Positions 43,088 to 50,827 of a stretch of 60,705 nucleotides of DNA are shown here, in pieces (position 1 is the first letter of the stretch; every line of letters starts with the position of its first letter). The translations under genes and the position numbers were made by a program. Below the pieces are notes generated by a model. That model was not told the origin of the DNA. It saw only the letters and a program-made list of their open reading frames with translations, and did no database searches. The stretch is from Bacillota bacterium (GTDB lineage: Bacteria; Bacillota; Clostridia; Oscillospirales; Oscillospiraceae), in the NCBI GenBank assembly GCA_029224785.1, contig JAQXVF010000047.1, positions 1 to 60,705 of the forward strand, written 5' to 3'.

Positions 43088-45175
43088 ATGGGACTGACAA
43101 GAAATTCCACCGGAAGAGCCCCTGCGGATCCCACAATCTCTGTCCGGCGTGTGGGGGAAAAGGGGAAGATCGTTGCCTTCGCCGGAAATCCCAATGTGGG
43201 GAAAAGTACCTTGTTCAACGGGTTGACCGGTATGAAGCAGCATACGGGCAACTGGCCCGGAAAGACCGTGGAAATCGCCCGGGGATACTGCAGCACGGAG
43301 GACTGCGTCATGACGCTGGTGGATCTTCCGGGTACTTACTCCCTGCTTGCCCATTCCCGGGAGGAAGAGGTGGCCCGGGATTTTCTCTGTTCGGGGCTGG
43401 CGGATCTGGTAGTGGTGGTATGTGATGCCACCTGCCTGGAGCGCAATCTGAATCTGGCCATCCAGGTGGCGGAGATTACGCCCAATGTGCTTCTTTGCGT
43501 CAATCTGATGGATGAGGCGGCCCGAAAAGGGATTCGTGTCTGCCCGGAGGTTCTTTCCCGCAGGCTGGGGGTGCCGGTGGTGACCACCGATGCCCGGAAG
43601 AAAGAGGATCTGAGTGCCCTGAAGCAAGCCATGGCGGGATATTCCGGAGGACAGGTGCTTCGTGTGCCGTATGCACAGCCCCTGGAGCAGGCGATCTCAC
43701 TGGTGATGCAGATGCTGCCCTCCGACCTGCCCAATGCCCGCTGGAAAAGCAGGCGGCTGCTGGAGGGAGAGGAGAAAACGGAGGATCCGGGGCTTCAGGC
43801 TGCCGTGGAGGAAGGCAGGTCCCTTTTGCAGAGCGTTCCCGAAAAAAAGCGGAAGGATCTTGCGGCGGAGGCCATGGTGCATCTGGCGGAATCCGTCTGC
43901 CGGGAGGCGGTTACCCGGACAAAGTCTGGATACCGGGACGGGGATCGGAGATTAGACCGCTTTTTCACCGGCAGAAGAACCGGCTATGCCGCCATGCTGC
44001 TGATGCTTGGGGTGGTGTTCTGGATCACCATTGTGGGTGCCAACGGCATTTCCGACCGGCTCAGCGCGGGATTTGCCTGGCTGGAACGGATTCTGCGGCG
44101 TATATGTGTGCAGTCCGGCATGGCTCCAGAGATTCGGGGACTGCTGATGGACGGAATCTATCGGGTACTTACCTGGGTGGTATCGGTGATGCTGCCGCCC
44201 ATGGCCATTTTCTTCCCTTTGTTCACGCTTTTGGAAGATGCCGGGGTCCTGCCCCGGATTGCCTATAATCTGGATCGGCCTTTCCAGTGCTGCCATGCCT
44301 GCGGAAAGCAGGCTCTGACCATGTGCATGGGCTTTGGGTGCAACGCCGCCGGTGTCTCCGGCTGCCGGATCATAGACTCCCCAAGGGAGCGGCTTCTGGC
44401 CATCCTGACCAACAGCTTTGTGCCCTGCAACGGCCGGTTTCCTGCCCTTTTGCTGCTGATCACCCTGTTTTTCACCGGCAGCGTCACCGGCTTTCCGGCC
44501 TCCGTCCTTTCGGCCCTGCTGCTGATGACGGTGATCCTTTTGGGTGTGGGCGCTACCTTCCTGGCCACCAGACTGCTGACTGTCACCTTTCTTCGGGGAG
44601 TGCCCTCCTCGTTTACCCTGGAGCTGCCGCCTTACCGAAAGCCCCGGATCGGAAATGTGATCGTCCGCTCGGTGGTGGACCGGACGCTGTTCGTCCTGGG
44701 CAGGGCAGTGGTCTCCGCAGCCCCGGCGGGGATGATTATTTATCTTCTGGGCAACTATCCCCGGCAGGGGGAGAGCCTGCTTTTGCAGTTTGGCAGGATT
44801 CTGCAGCCGGCAGGAGCGTTTTTCGGCCTGGATGGAGTGATCCTTCTGGCATTTCTTGTGGGGCTGCCGGCCAATGAGATCGTAATCCCCATTGTCCTGA
44901 TGGCATACACCCAGGCAGGAAGCCCGGTGTCCATGGGGGATACGGCTCAGGTGGGGCAGATCCTGCTGCAGAACGGCTGGAATCTGGAGCGGGCGGTATG
45001 CACCACCCTGTTTTTCCTGATGCATTGGCCCTGTGCTACCACCCTGCTGACCATCCGAAAGGAGACGGGAAGCCTGAAATGGACCGGCATTGCGGCGCTG
45101 CTTCCCACGGCCTTCGGGCTCATGAGCTGCCTGCTTGCCCGGGGGATTCTCGGGCTGATCCGCTGGCTGCTGTAG
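43088..45175 (+). CDS. feoB: Ferrous iron transporter FeoB
   Basis: 695 residues. GTP-driven Fe2+ uptake across the cytoplasmic membrane. N-terminal G domain: G1 GNPNVGKS at 33-40, G3 DLPGTYSL, G4 NLMD. A helical GDI region follows, then about eleven membrane helices with the CMGFGCNAAGVSGCR gate motif and FVPCNGRFP. The Feo operon here lacks FeoC. An iron-dependent repressor site was not identified upstream. Confidence 0.97.
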   Translation: MGLTRNSTGRAPADPTISVRRVGEKGKIVAFAGNPNVGKSTLFNGLTGMKQHTGNWPGKTVEIARGYCSTEDCVMTLVDLPGTYSLLAHSREEEVARDFLCSGLADLVVVVCDATCLERNLNLAIQVAEITPNVLLCVNLMDEAARKGIRVCPEVLSRRLGVPVVTTDARKKEDLSALKQAMAGYSGGQVLRVPYAQPLEQAISLVMQMLPSDLPNARWKSRRLLEGEEKTEDPGLQAAVEEGRSLLQSVPEKKRKDLAAEAMVHLAESVCREAVTRTKSGYRDGDRRLDRFFTGRRTGYAAMLLMLGVVFWITIVGANGISDRLSAGFAWLERILRRICVQSGMAPEIRGLLMDGIYRVLTWVVSVMLPPMAIFFPLFTLLEDAGVLPRIAYNLDRPFQCCHACGKQALTMCMGFGCNAAGVSGCRIIDSPRERLLAILTNSFVPCNGRFPALLLLITLFFTGSVTGFPASVLSALLLMTVILLGVGATFLATRLLTVTFLRGVPSSFTLELPPYRKPRIGNVIVRSVVDRTLFVLGRAVVSAAPAGMIIYLLGNYPRQGESLLLQFGRILQPAGAFFGLDGVILLAFLVGLPANEIVIPIVLMAYTQAGSPVSMGDTAQVGQILLQNGWNLERAVCTTLFFLMHWPCATTLLTIRKETGSLKWTGIAALLPTAFGLMSCLLARGILGLIRWLL

Positions 45176-45214
45176 ATACCCTTCGGGAATGACCGGACCG
45201 GAGCCCTTTTCTTC

Positions 45215-45243
45215 TTGATTATTTTCGTAAAATGCTTACAATA
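45215..45243 (+). promoter_or_regulatory. Possible asnA promoter
   Basis: TTGATT (45215-45220), 17 nt, ACAATA (45238-45243), 29 nt before the ATG; -10 box weak. No T-box leader fits in the 97-nt gap. Confidence 0.4.
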
Positions 45244-45272
45244 GAAAGAGAAAAAAAGAGGGAGTGTTGCCT

Positions 45273-46280
45273 ATGAAAAAAACCGTTATTCCCCAGGGCT
45301 ATCGCGCATCGCTGAACGAATATGAGATCCAGCGGGCCATTGCCTACATCAAGCAGACCTTTCAGGAGGAATTTTCCTCCGCGCTGAATTTGAAGCGTGT
45401 TTCCGCACCGCTGTTTGTTACCGAGCAGTCCGGCTTGAACGACAATCTGAACGGATACGAGCGTCCGGTGACTTTTGATGTGCCCTGTGTGGGAGCCGAT
45501 GCCCAGGTGGTCCATTCTCTGGCCAAGTGGAAGCGATATGCCCTGATGCGCTATGGGTTTTCCGTGGGTCAGGGACTGTACACCGATATGAACGCCATCC
45601 GCAGAGACGAGGAACTGGACAATGTTCACTCGGTCTATGTAGACCAGTGGGACTGGGAGAAGATCATCACCCGGGAAAACCGGAATCTGGATTACCTGAA
45701 GCTGATCGTCAAAGCCATTGTCCGGGCCATCTGTGACACCAACGACCGCCTGCGGGTCCGGTTTCCACAGCTTTCCACGGTCCTGGATCCGGAGGTGAGC
45801 TTTATCACCACCCAGGAGCTGGAGGATCGGTATCCGGATCTGCTGCCGTCCCAGCGGGAAAATGCTTACCTGAAGGAGCACAGAACGGCCTGCATCCTGC
45901 AGATCGGCGGCGCTCTTCGTTCCGGCAAGCCCCACGATGGCCGGGCGCCGGACTATGACGACTGGGATCTGAACTGCGATATCTTCTTCTGGGACGATGT
46001 GCTGGACAGAGCACTGGAGATCTCCTCCATGGGTATCCGAGTGGATGAGAAGTCTCTGGCCCGTCAGCTTGAGATCTCCGGCTGCCAGGAGCGCAGGGAG
46101 CTGCCCTTCCACAAAATGCTGCTGGAGGGGAAGCTGCCCCTGACCATCGGCGGCGGCATCGGACAGTCCCGGCTGTGTATGCTGCTGCTGGGATGCGCAC
46201 ACATCGGCCAGGTGCAGTCCAGCATCTGGGATCCGGAAACGGTCCGGGCCTGTGAGGAGGCAGGCGTGCTCCTGCTGTAA
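45273..46280 (+). CDS. asnA: Aspartate-ammonia ligase (AsnA)
   Basis: 335 residues. ATP-dependent asparagine synthesis from aspartate and ammonia; a class II aaRS-like fold. PQGYRASLNEYEIQRAI, FVTEQSGLNDNLNG, VHSLAKWKRYAL and the C-terminal GGGIGQSRLCMLLL signature are all present. ATG 45273 with GGGAG upstream preferred over the GTG 9 nt earlier. Confidence 0.97.
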   Translation: MKKTVIPQGYRASLNEYEIQRAIAYIKQTFQEEFSSALNLKRVSAPLFVTEQSGLNDNLNGYERPVTFDVPCVGADAQVVHSLAKWKRYALMRYGFSVGQGLYTDMNAIRRDEELDNVHSVYVDQWDWEKIITRENRNLDYLKLIVKAIVRAICDTNDRLRVRFPQLSTVLDPEVSFITTQELEDRYPDLLPSQRENAYLKEHRTACILQIGGALRSGKPHDGRAPDYDDWDLNCDIFFWDDVLDRALEISSMGIRVDEKSLARQLEISGCQERRELPFHKMLLEGKLPLTIGGGIGQSRLCMLLLGCAHIGQVQSSIWDPETVRACEEAGVLLL

Positions 46281-46302
46281 GAAAGAGAAAGGAAGAAACG
46301 CC

Positions 46303-46914
46303 ATGATTTATGTACTGACCGGAATTTTGTCCTATCTGGTGGGTTGCTCCAATATGGCGCTGTATCTGTTCCGGCTTCGGAAGGTGGATGCCAGAGCCGG
46401 CGGAAGCGGCAATCTGGGCGCATCCAATACGGTGATCCTTCTGGGATGGTGGGCAGGTATCCTGGTGGCGGTCCATGACATCGGAAAGGCCGCCCTGTGC
46501 GTGTGGGCAGCCAGAACACTGCTGCCGGAGGTTCCTTACCTTGGCGCAGTGGCGGGGATCTGCGCGGTACTGGGTCATGTGTTTCCCTTTTATCTCCGGT
46601 TTCACGGAGGCAAGGGCTTTGCCTCCTACCTGGGCATGACCCTTGCCCTGAACTGGAAGCTGGCGCTGGTTGTGCTGGCGGTGATTGTTGCGGTGACGCT
46701 GCTGACGGATTACATCGTGGCAGGGACCACGGCAACCATTACCATCGTTCCTATTTGGATGGGGATTGTCCACCGCAGTCTCCTGCTGGCGGCTATTTTG
46801 CTGGTGGGCACGGCGGTGATCGCCTATGTCCACCGGATGAACTACGTCCGGATTTTCCGGGGTACGGAGATCGGGTTCCGCAGTGCTGCCCGGGGCGACC
46901 ACCGAAAAGCATAG
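46303..46914 (+). CDS. Second PlsY-like glycerol-3-phosphate acyltransferase
   Basis: 203 residues with five to six membrane helices. GGSGNLGASN, GHVFPFYLRFHGGKGFASYLG and the AYVHRMNYVRIFRGTE tail are PlsY motifs, but the sequence differs clearly from the plsY at 38674. Probably a paralogue with different regulation or acyl preference. Follows asnA by 22 nt, so likely on the same mRNA. GGAAG before the ATG. Confidence 0.88.
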   Translation: MIYVLTGILSYLVGCSNMALYLFRLRKVDARAGGSGNLGASNTVILLGWWAGILVAVHDIGKAALCVWAARTLLPEVPYLGAVAGICAVLGHVFPFYLRFHGGKGFASYLGMTLALNWKLALVVLAVIVAVTLLTDYIVAGTTATITIVPIWMGIVHRSLLLAAILLVGTAVIAYVHRMNYVRIFRGTEIGFRSAARGDHRKA

Positions 46915-46959
46915 ACATTCAGCCGGAGGCTCCGGCATAGAAACAGAGGTTGAACAAAC

Positions 46960-48339
46960 ATGAATCATTTTGGATCCGGAAAGCGCCACGACGTGGATAT
47001 GACGGAGGGGAGCATTTTCCGGGGCATTGTCCGTTTTGCGTTTCCCCTGCTCATCGGGAATATCTTCCAGCAGCTCTACAACATGGTGGATACCTGGGTG
47101 GTGGGAAACTATGTAAGCAATGAGGCTTTTTCCGCGGTAGGTACCGTTGGCCCCATCATCAATATGCTGATCGGCATTTTCATGGGTCTTGCCAGCGGTG
47201 CCGGTGTGGTGATCTCCCAGTACTATGGGGCAAAAAATGAGAAGAAGGTCAGTCAGACTGTCCATACCAGCATGGCCATGACCTTCCTGCTGGCCATCGT
47301 ATTTACGGCGGTGGGGATCCTGATGACCCCTGCCATGCTGCACATGATGAAAACCCCGGAGGAGGTTTATCCGGAGTCCAAGGCATATCTGACGATCTAT
47401 TTTTCCGGCATGATCGGGCTGATGGTGTACAATATGTGCGCCGGCGTCCTCCGTGCCGTCGGCGATTCCCGGCGGCCGTTCTATTTCCTGATCTTCTCTG
47501 CCTGCCTGAACATCGTGCTGGATCTGCTGTTTGTTCTGGGCTTCCATATGGGCGTCCGGGGGGTTGCCTATGCCACCGTCGCTTCCCAGGGCGTGTCTGC
47601 GGTGCTGGTGATGGCGGTGATGCTGCGGACAGATTCCTGCATCCGCCTTTTCCCGGGGAGGATCCGGCTGCACATGGATGTGCTGTGGAAGATCATCCGG
47701 GTGGGCATTCCGGCTGCGCTGCAGATGGCGGTGACCTCGTTTTCCAATGTGTTCGTCCAGTCCTATATCAACCAGTTCGGCACCGCGTGCATGGGCGGCT
47801 GGACGGCCTATGCGAAGATCGACCAGCTTGTGATGCTGCCCATGCAGGCCATCTCTCTGGGGGCCACCACCTTTATCGGTCAGAATCTGGGCGCAAAAAA
47901 GGTGGACCGTGCCAAGGCGGGGGTGAGAACCTCCCTGCTGATGGCGGTCTGTACCACCGTATGCATCAGCGTCTTTGTAATGCTTCTGGCCCCGGTGCTG
48001 GTGCGAATCTTCAACCAGGACCCCCAGGTGGTCACCTATGGGACACTGTTCCTGCATATTCTGACACCGTTTTACGTTCTGTGCTGTGTAAACCAGATCC
48101 TGGCAGGCGCACTGCGAGGCGCGGGAAACAGCAAGGCACCCATGATCATCATGCTTTGCTCCTTTGTGCTGTTCCGCCAGTGCTACCTGTATGTCATGTC
48201 CCACTATATTTCCAACACGGTGATCCCTATCGCGCTGGGATACCCGGCGGGCTGGCTGCTGTGCTCTGCGCTGGAGGCGCTATACTATCACAAAGTGCAG
48301 TTCGGAAGAAACGATCTCATCGAAGAACGGGCTGCATGA
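46960..48339 (+). CDS. MATE family efflux transporter
   Basis: 459 residues and twelve membrane helices in two related halves. FPLLIGNIFQQLYNMVDTWV at the start and GRNLGAKK-type QNLGAKKVDRAKAG in the second half are MATE/DinF-NorM signatures. Exports cationic drugs or metabolites against Na+ or H+ gradients; substrate unknown. AGAGG upstream; strong terminator after it. Confidence 0.94.
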   Translation: MNHFGSGKRHDVDMTEGSIFRGIVRFAFPLLIGNIFQQLYNMVDTWVVGNYVSNEAFSAVGTVGPIINMLIGIFMGLASGAGVVISQYYGAKNEKKVSQTVHTSMAMTFLLAIVFTAVGILMTPAMLHMMKTPEEVYPESKAYLTIYFSGMIGLMVYNMCAGVLRAVGDSRRPFYFLIFSACLNIVLDLLFVLGFHMGVRGVAYATVASQGVSAVLVMAVMLRTDSCIRLFPGRIRLHMDVLWKIIRVGIPAALQMAVTSFSNVFVQSYINQFGTACMGGWTAYAKIDQLVMLPMQAISLGATTFIGQNLGAKKVDRAKAGVRTSLLMAVCTTVCISVFVMLLAPVLVRIFNQDPQVVTYGTLFLHILTPFYVLCCVNQILAGALRGAGNSKAPMIIMLCSFVLFRQCYLYVMSHYISNTVIPIALGYPAGWLLCSALEALYYHKVQFGRNDLIEERAA

Positions 48340-48343
48340 TTTC

Positions 48344-48371
48344 CGGACCGGCTGTGCCGGTCCGATTTTTT
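48344..48371 (+). terminator. Terminator after MATE gene
   Basis: Nine-bp stem CGGACCGGC / GCCGGTCCG with loop TGT, followed by ATTTTTTC. Confidence 0.9.
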
Positions 48372-48376
48372 CTTTC

Positions 48377-48404
48377 TTGAAAAACGGCTCCGGCATGGTA
48401 TAAT
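48377..48404 (+). promoter_or_regulatory. Promoter of the PfkB kinase gene
   Basis: TTGAAA (48377-48382), 16 nt, TATAAT (48399-48404), 67 nt before the GTG start. Confidence 0.7.
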
Positions 48405-48471
48405 AGCTGCATCCCGGGGAAACCGGACAAAAAGGGCAGATCATACAAAAGAGAGACAGGGAGGCGGAATT

Positions 48472-49404
48472 GTGGGAATTGTGGTTCTCGGGGCGGTCTT
48501 TGTGGATATCAAAGGATATCCGGACGGGGTGTTTCTCCCCACAGGAAGAAATGTGGGCCGCGTGGAACACATCCACGGCGGTGTTTCCCGGAATGTGGCG
48601 GAGGACATTGCCAATGTGGAGCTTCGGCCCACCTTTGTCAGTCTGGTGGATGACTCCGGCGAGGGCATGGACGTACTGCGGAAGCTCAACGATCACAAGG
48701 TGAACACCCGGTATATCCGCACCGTTCCAAACGGCATGGGCACCTGGCTTGCGGTGTTTGACAGCAGCGGAGATGTGTACGCTTCCATTTCCAAGCGTCC
48801 CAGTCTGAAAGTGATCGGGGATATTCTGGATGAACAGGGGGAGGAAATCTTCTCCCAGGCGGACAGCGTGGTGCTGGAGCTGGATATGGAAAAGGAGATT
48901 GTCAAACGGGTCATACGGCTGGCGGGGAAGTTCCGGATTCCGGTGTATGCCCTGGTGTCCAACATGAGCATAGCCCAGCATCGGCGGGATTTTCTTCAGC
49001 AGATGGATTGCTTTATCTGCAACCTTCAGGAGGCCGGAATGCTGTTTTCCGATGACTATTCCGGAAAAGAGCCGCCGGAAATGGAGTCGATTCTGGCGGA
49101 AAAGGTCATGGCTGCCCGAATTCCCCGGATGATCGTGACCATGGGAGGAAAAGGTGCGGTCTACGCGGATATGCAGGGAGACCACGGCTTCTGCCCGGCG
49201 CGAAAGGTGGATGTCAAAGACACCACCGGGGCGGGAGATGCGTTCTGCGCCGGCACGACCATCGGACTGACCTACGGAAAGACCCTGGGACAGGCCTGCG
49301 AGATCGGTGCCCATCTGGCTGCCTCGGTGATCACCACATCGGAGAGCGTCTGCCCTCGGTTCCTGCCCAGAGAACTGGGACTGGATATGGACCCGGCAGA
49401 ATGA
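48472..49404 (+). CDS. PfkB family sugar/nucleoside kinase
   Basis: 310 residues, ribokinase fold. HGGVSRNVAEDIA near residue 35 binds the sugar. DTTGAGDAFCAG near residue 255 holds the catalytic Asp and anion hole. The VDIKGYP opening and GGVxRNxAE pattern recall pseudouridine kinases, but no pseudouridine glycosidase gene is adjacent. GTG start 7 nt after GGGAGG. A GNAT gene follows after 15 nt. Confidence 0.88.
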   Translation: MGIVVLGAVFVDIKGYPDGVFLPTGRNVGRVEHIHGGVSRNVAEDIANVELRPTFVSLVDDSGEGMDVLRKLNDHKVNTRYIRTVPNGMGTWLAVFDSSGDVYASISKRPSLKVIGDILDEQGEEIFSQADSVVLELDMEKEIVKRVIRLAGKFRIPVYALVSNMSIAQHRRDFLQQMDCFICNLQEAGMLFSDDYSGKEPPEMESILAEKVMAARIPRMIVTMGGKGAVYADMQGDHGFCPARKVDVKDTTGAGDAFCAGTTIGLTYGKTLGQACEIGAHLAASVITTSESVCPRFLPRELGLDMDPAE

Positions 49405-49419
49405 AACGGAGGTGCGGAA

Positions 49420-49896
49420 ATGCAGATTCGACCCATTACCATGGAAGATGACGCCGCGATGGCGCAGATCGTCCGCACCAACCTGCGGAAGGTTGGCCTG
49501 GATATCCCGGGAACCGCCTATTTTGATCCCTGCCTGGACCATCTGAGCCGTTTCTGCGCTTCGCGCAGCGGCAGAGGTTACTATGTGATGACCGGGGAGG
49601 ACGGCACTGTTGTGGGCGGTGTGGGATTTGCGGAGTACCCTGACCGGGAAAACTGCGCAGAGCTGCAGAAGCTGTACCTGACAGACGAGGTCAAAGGACG
49701 GGGGTACGGCTATGAACTGGTGGTTTGGGTGAAAACACAGGCCAAAGCGGCAGGGTACCGGCTGATGTATCTGGAGACGCATTCGGTGCTGAAAGCGGCC
49801 ATCCATCTGTATGAAAAGACGGGATTCCGGGAGATCCCCCGGCCTGCCGGGTGCGTTCACAGCACCATGGACCGTTTTTTTCTGACAGAACTGTAA
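49420..49896 (+). CDS. GNAT family N-acetyltransferase
   Basis: 158 residues. Acetyl-CoA binding motif A is seen as YLTDEVKGRGYGYELV (pattern R/QxxGxG/A), with motif B LYEKTGFREIPRP. Substrate unknown. GGAGG upstream. Co-transcribed with the PfkB kinase gene, then terminated. Confidence 0.9.
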   Translation: MQIRPITMEDDAAMAQIVRTNLRKVGLDIPGTAYFDPCLDHLSRFCASRSGRGYYVMTGEDGTVVGGVGFAEYPDRENCAELQKLYLTDEVKGRGYGYELVVWVKTQAKAAGYRLMYLETHSVLKAAIHLYEKTGFREIPRPAGCVHSTMDRFFLTEL

Positions 49897-49922
49897 AAAC
49901 AGCCCTTCGGGGCTGTTTTTTG
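49896..49922 (+). terminator. Terminator after GNAT gene
   Basis: AAAACAGCCC / GGGCTGTTTT stem with TTCG tetraloop and continuing T run, overlapping the GNAT stop codon. Confidence 0.93.
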
Positions 49923-49974
49923 CGGCGCATAAAGCGTGTCCTCCGGCCGTATGCTTTGGGGAGGGGGGACCGAA

Positions 49975-50244
49975 ATGGGATACACCATTTATTATGGACC
50001 TAAGCCGAACAAGAAGCATCCTGTTTTCCGGGGCTGGGCATGGGTACTGGTCCTGCTTCTGGCCGCCGGGCTGTGGATGCCCCGGAGCCGGGAGAGAATC
50101 CTGGCGCTGCGGGATTCTCTGATCCCCGGCACAGCCCTGGAATCCTTTGCCGGGGAGCTGCGGCAGGGCCATCCGCTGGACTCGGCAGTGCTTGCATTCT
50201 GCCAGGAGATCGTCAATGAAGCAAAAAACACAGTGGGAGATTAA
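49975..50244 (+). CDS. Small single-pass membrane protein paired with M50 protease
   Basis: 89 residues. A polar N-terminus (MGYTIYYGPKPNKKHPVFRG) precedes one membrane helix (about 21-38, AWVLVLLLAAGLWM). About 50 mostly helical residues follow, probably outside the membrane. GGAGGGGGG precedes the ATG. Its 3' end overlaps the downstream metalloprotease gene by 29 nt, a layout common for obligate partners. No family recognised. By analogy with SpoIVFA/SpoIVFB it could be a regulator or anchor of the protease; that is inference. Confidence 0.8.
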   Translation: MGYTIYYGPKPNKKHPVFRGWAWVLVLLLAAGLWMPRSRERILALRDSLIPGTALESFAGELRQGHPLDSAVLAFCQEIVNEAKNTVGD

Positions 50245-50800
50245 GGCCGATGCCTGCATCCTGGGGGCGGCACTGGTGCTGCTGCTGCCCCTGCGCTGGT
50301 GGCTGGCGGCAGGGGCAGCAGCGGCCTTTCACGAGGCCTGCCATGGTCTTGCGGTCCGGGCCTTTGGGGGAGGCATCCGGAAAATCACCATCCGTGCCTC
50401 CGGGATCGCCATGGAGTCCGATCCGCTGATGCCGGGGCAGGCCCTTGCGTGCAGTCTGGCAGGCCCGGTGGGAGAGCTTTTTCTGCTGCTTTTTGCCAGA
50501 ACCTTTCCCCGGCTGGCGGTCTGCGCATTGCTGCAGGCGGCGTTGAATCTGCTGCCGGTATTTCCTCTGGACGGCGGGCGGGCGCTGCGGAATTTCCTGC
50601 TGCTTCTTCTTCCGGAAAAAGCGGCGGAGGCAGCGTTTCGCGTTGTGAATATGGGCACTACCGGTGTGCTTCTCCTGCTGGCAATGGCAGGATTTGTCAG
50701 ATTGCAGGCGAAACTGCTGCCGCTGATTGCACTTCTCTTTGTTTTCCGCTCCCTGTGGGCAAAAAGAACTTGCAAAGAAGGGTCTGAAAGGTTACAATAG
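50216..50800 (+). CDS. M50 (site-2 protease-like) membrane metallopeptidase
   Basis: 194 residues and about five to six membrane helices. The zinc-binding HEACH is at 39-43 inside the second helix. An AGPVGELF segment (82-89) and NLLPVFPLDGGR (111-122) supply the third zinc ligand Asp. This is the M50B/SpoIVFB layout without CBS or PDZ domains. Could be the SpoIVFB-like pro-sigma-K protease of this spore-former or a general intramembrane protease. AGGAG 9 nt before the ATG, inside the upstream small gene. Confidence 0.85.
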   Translation: MKQKTQWEIKADACILGAALVLLLPLRWWLAAGAAAAFHEACHGLAVRAFGGGIRKITIRASGIAMESDPLMPGQALACSLAGPVGELFLLLFARTFPRLAVCALLQAALNLLPVFPLDGGRALRNFLLLLLPEKAAEAAFRVVNMGTTGVLLLLAMAGFVRLQAKLLPLIALLFVFRSLWAKRTCKEGSERLQ

Positions 50801-50827
50801 ACCTGATTTTGAAGATGGAGTTTGGAT

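Noticed and set aside
45176-45272. T-box leader upstream of asnA
   Set aside because: The gap is under 100 nt and lacks the T-box sequence and an antiterminator/terminator pair.
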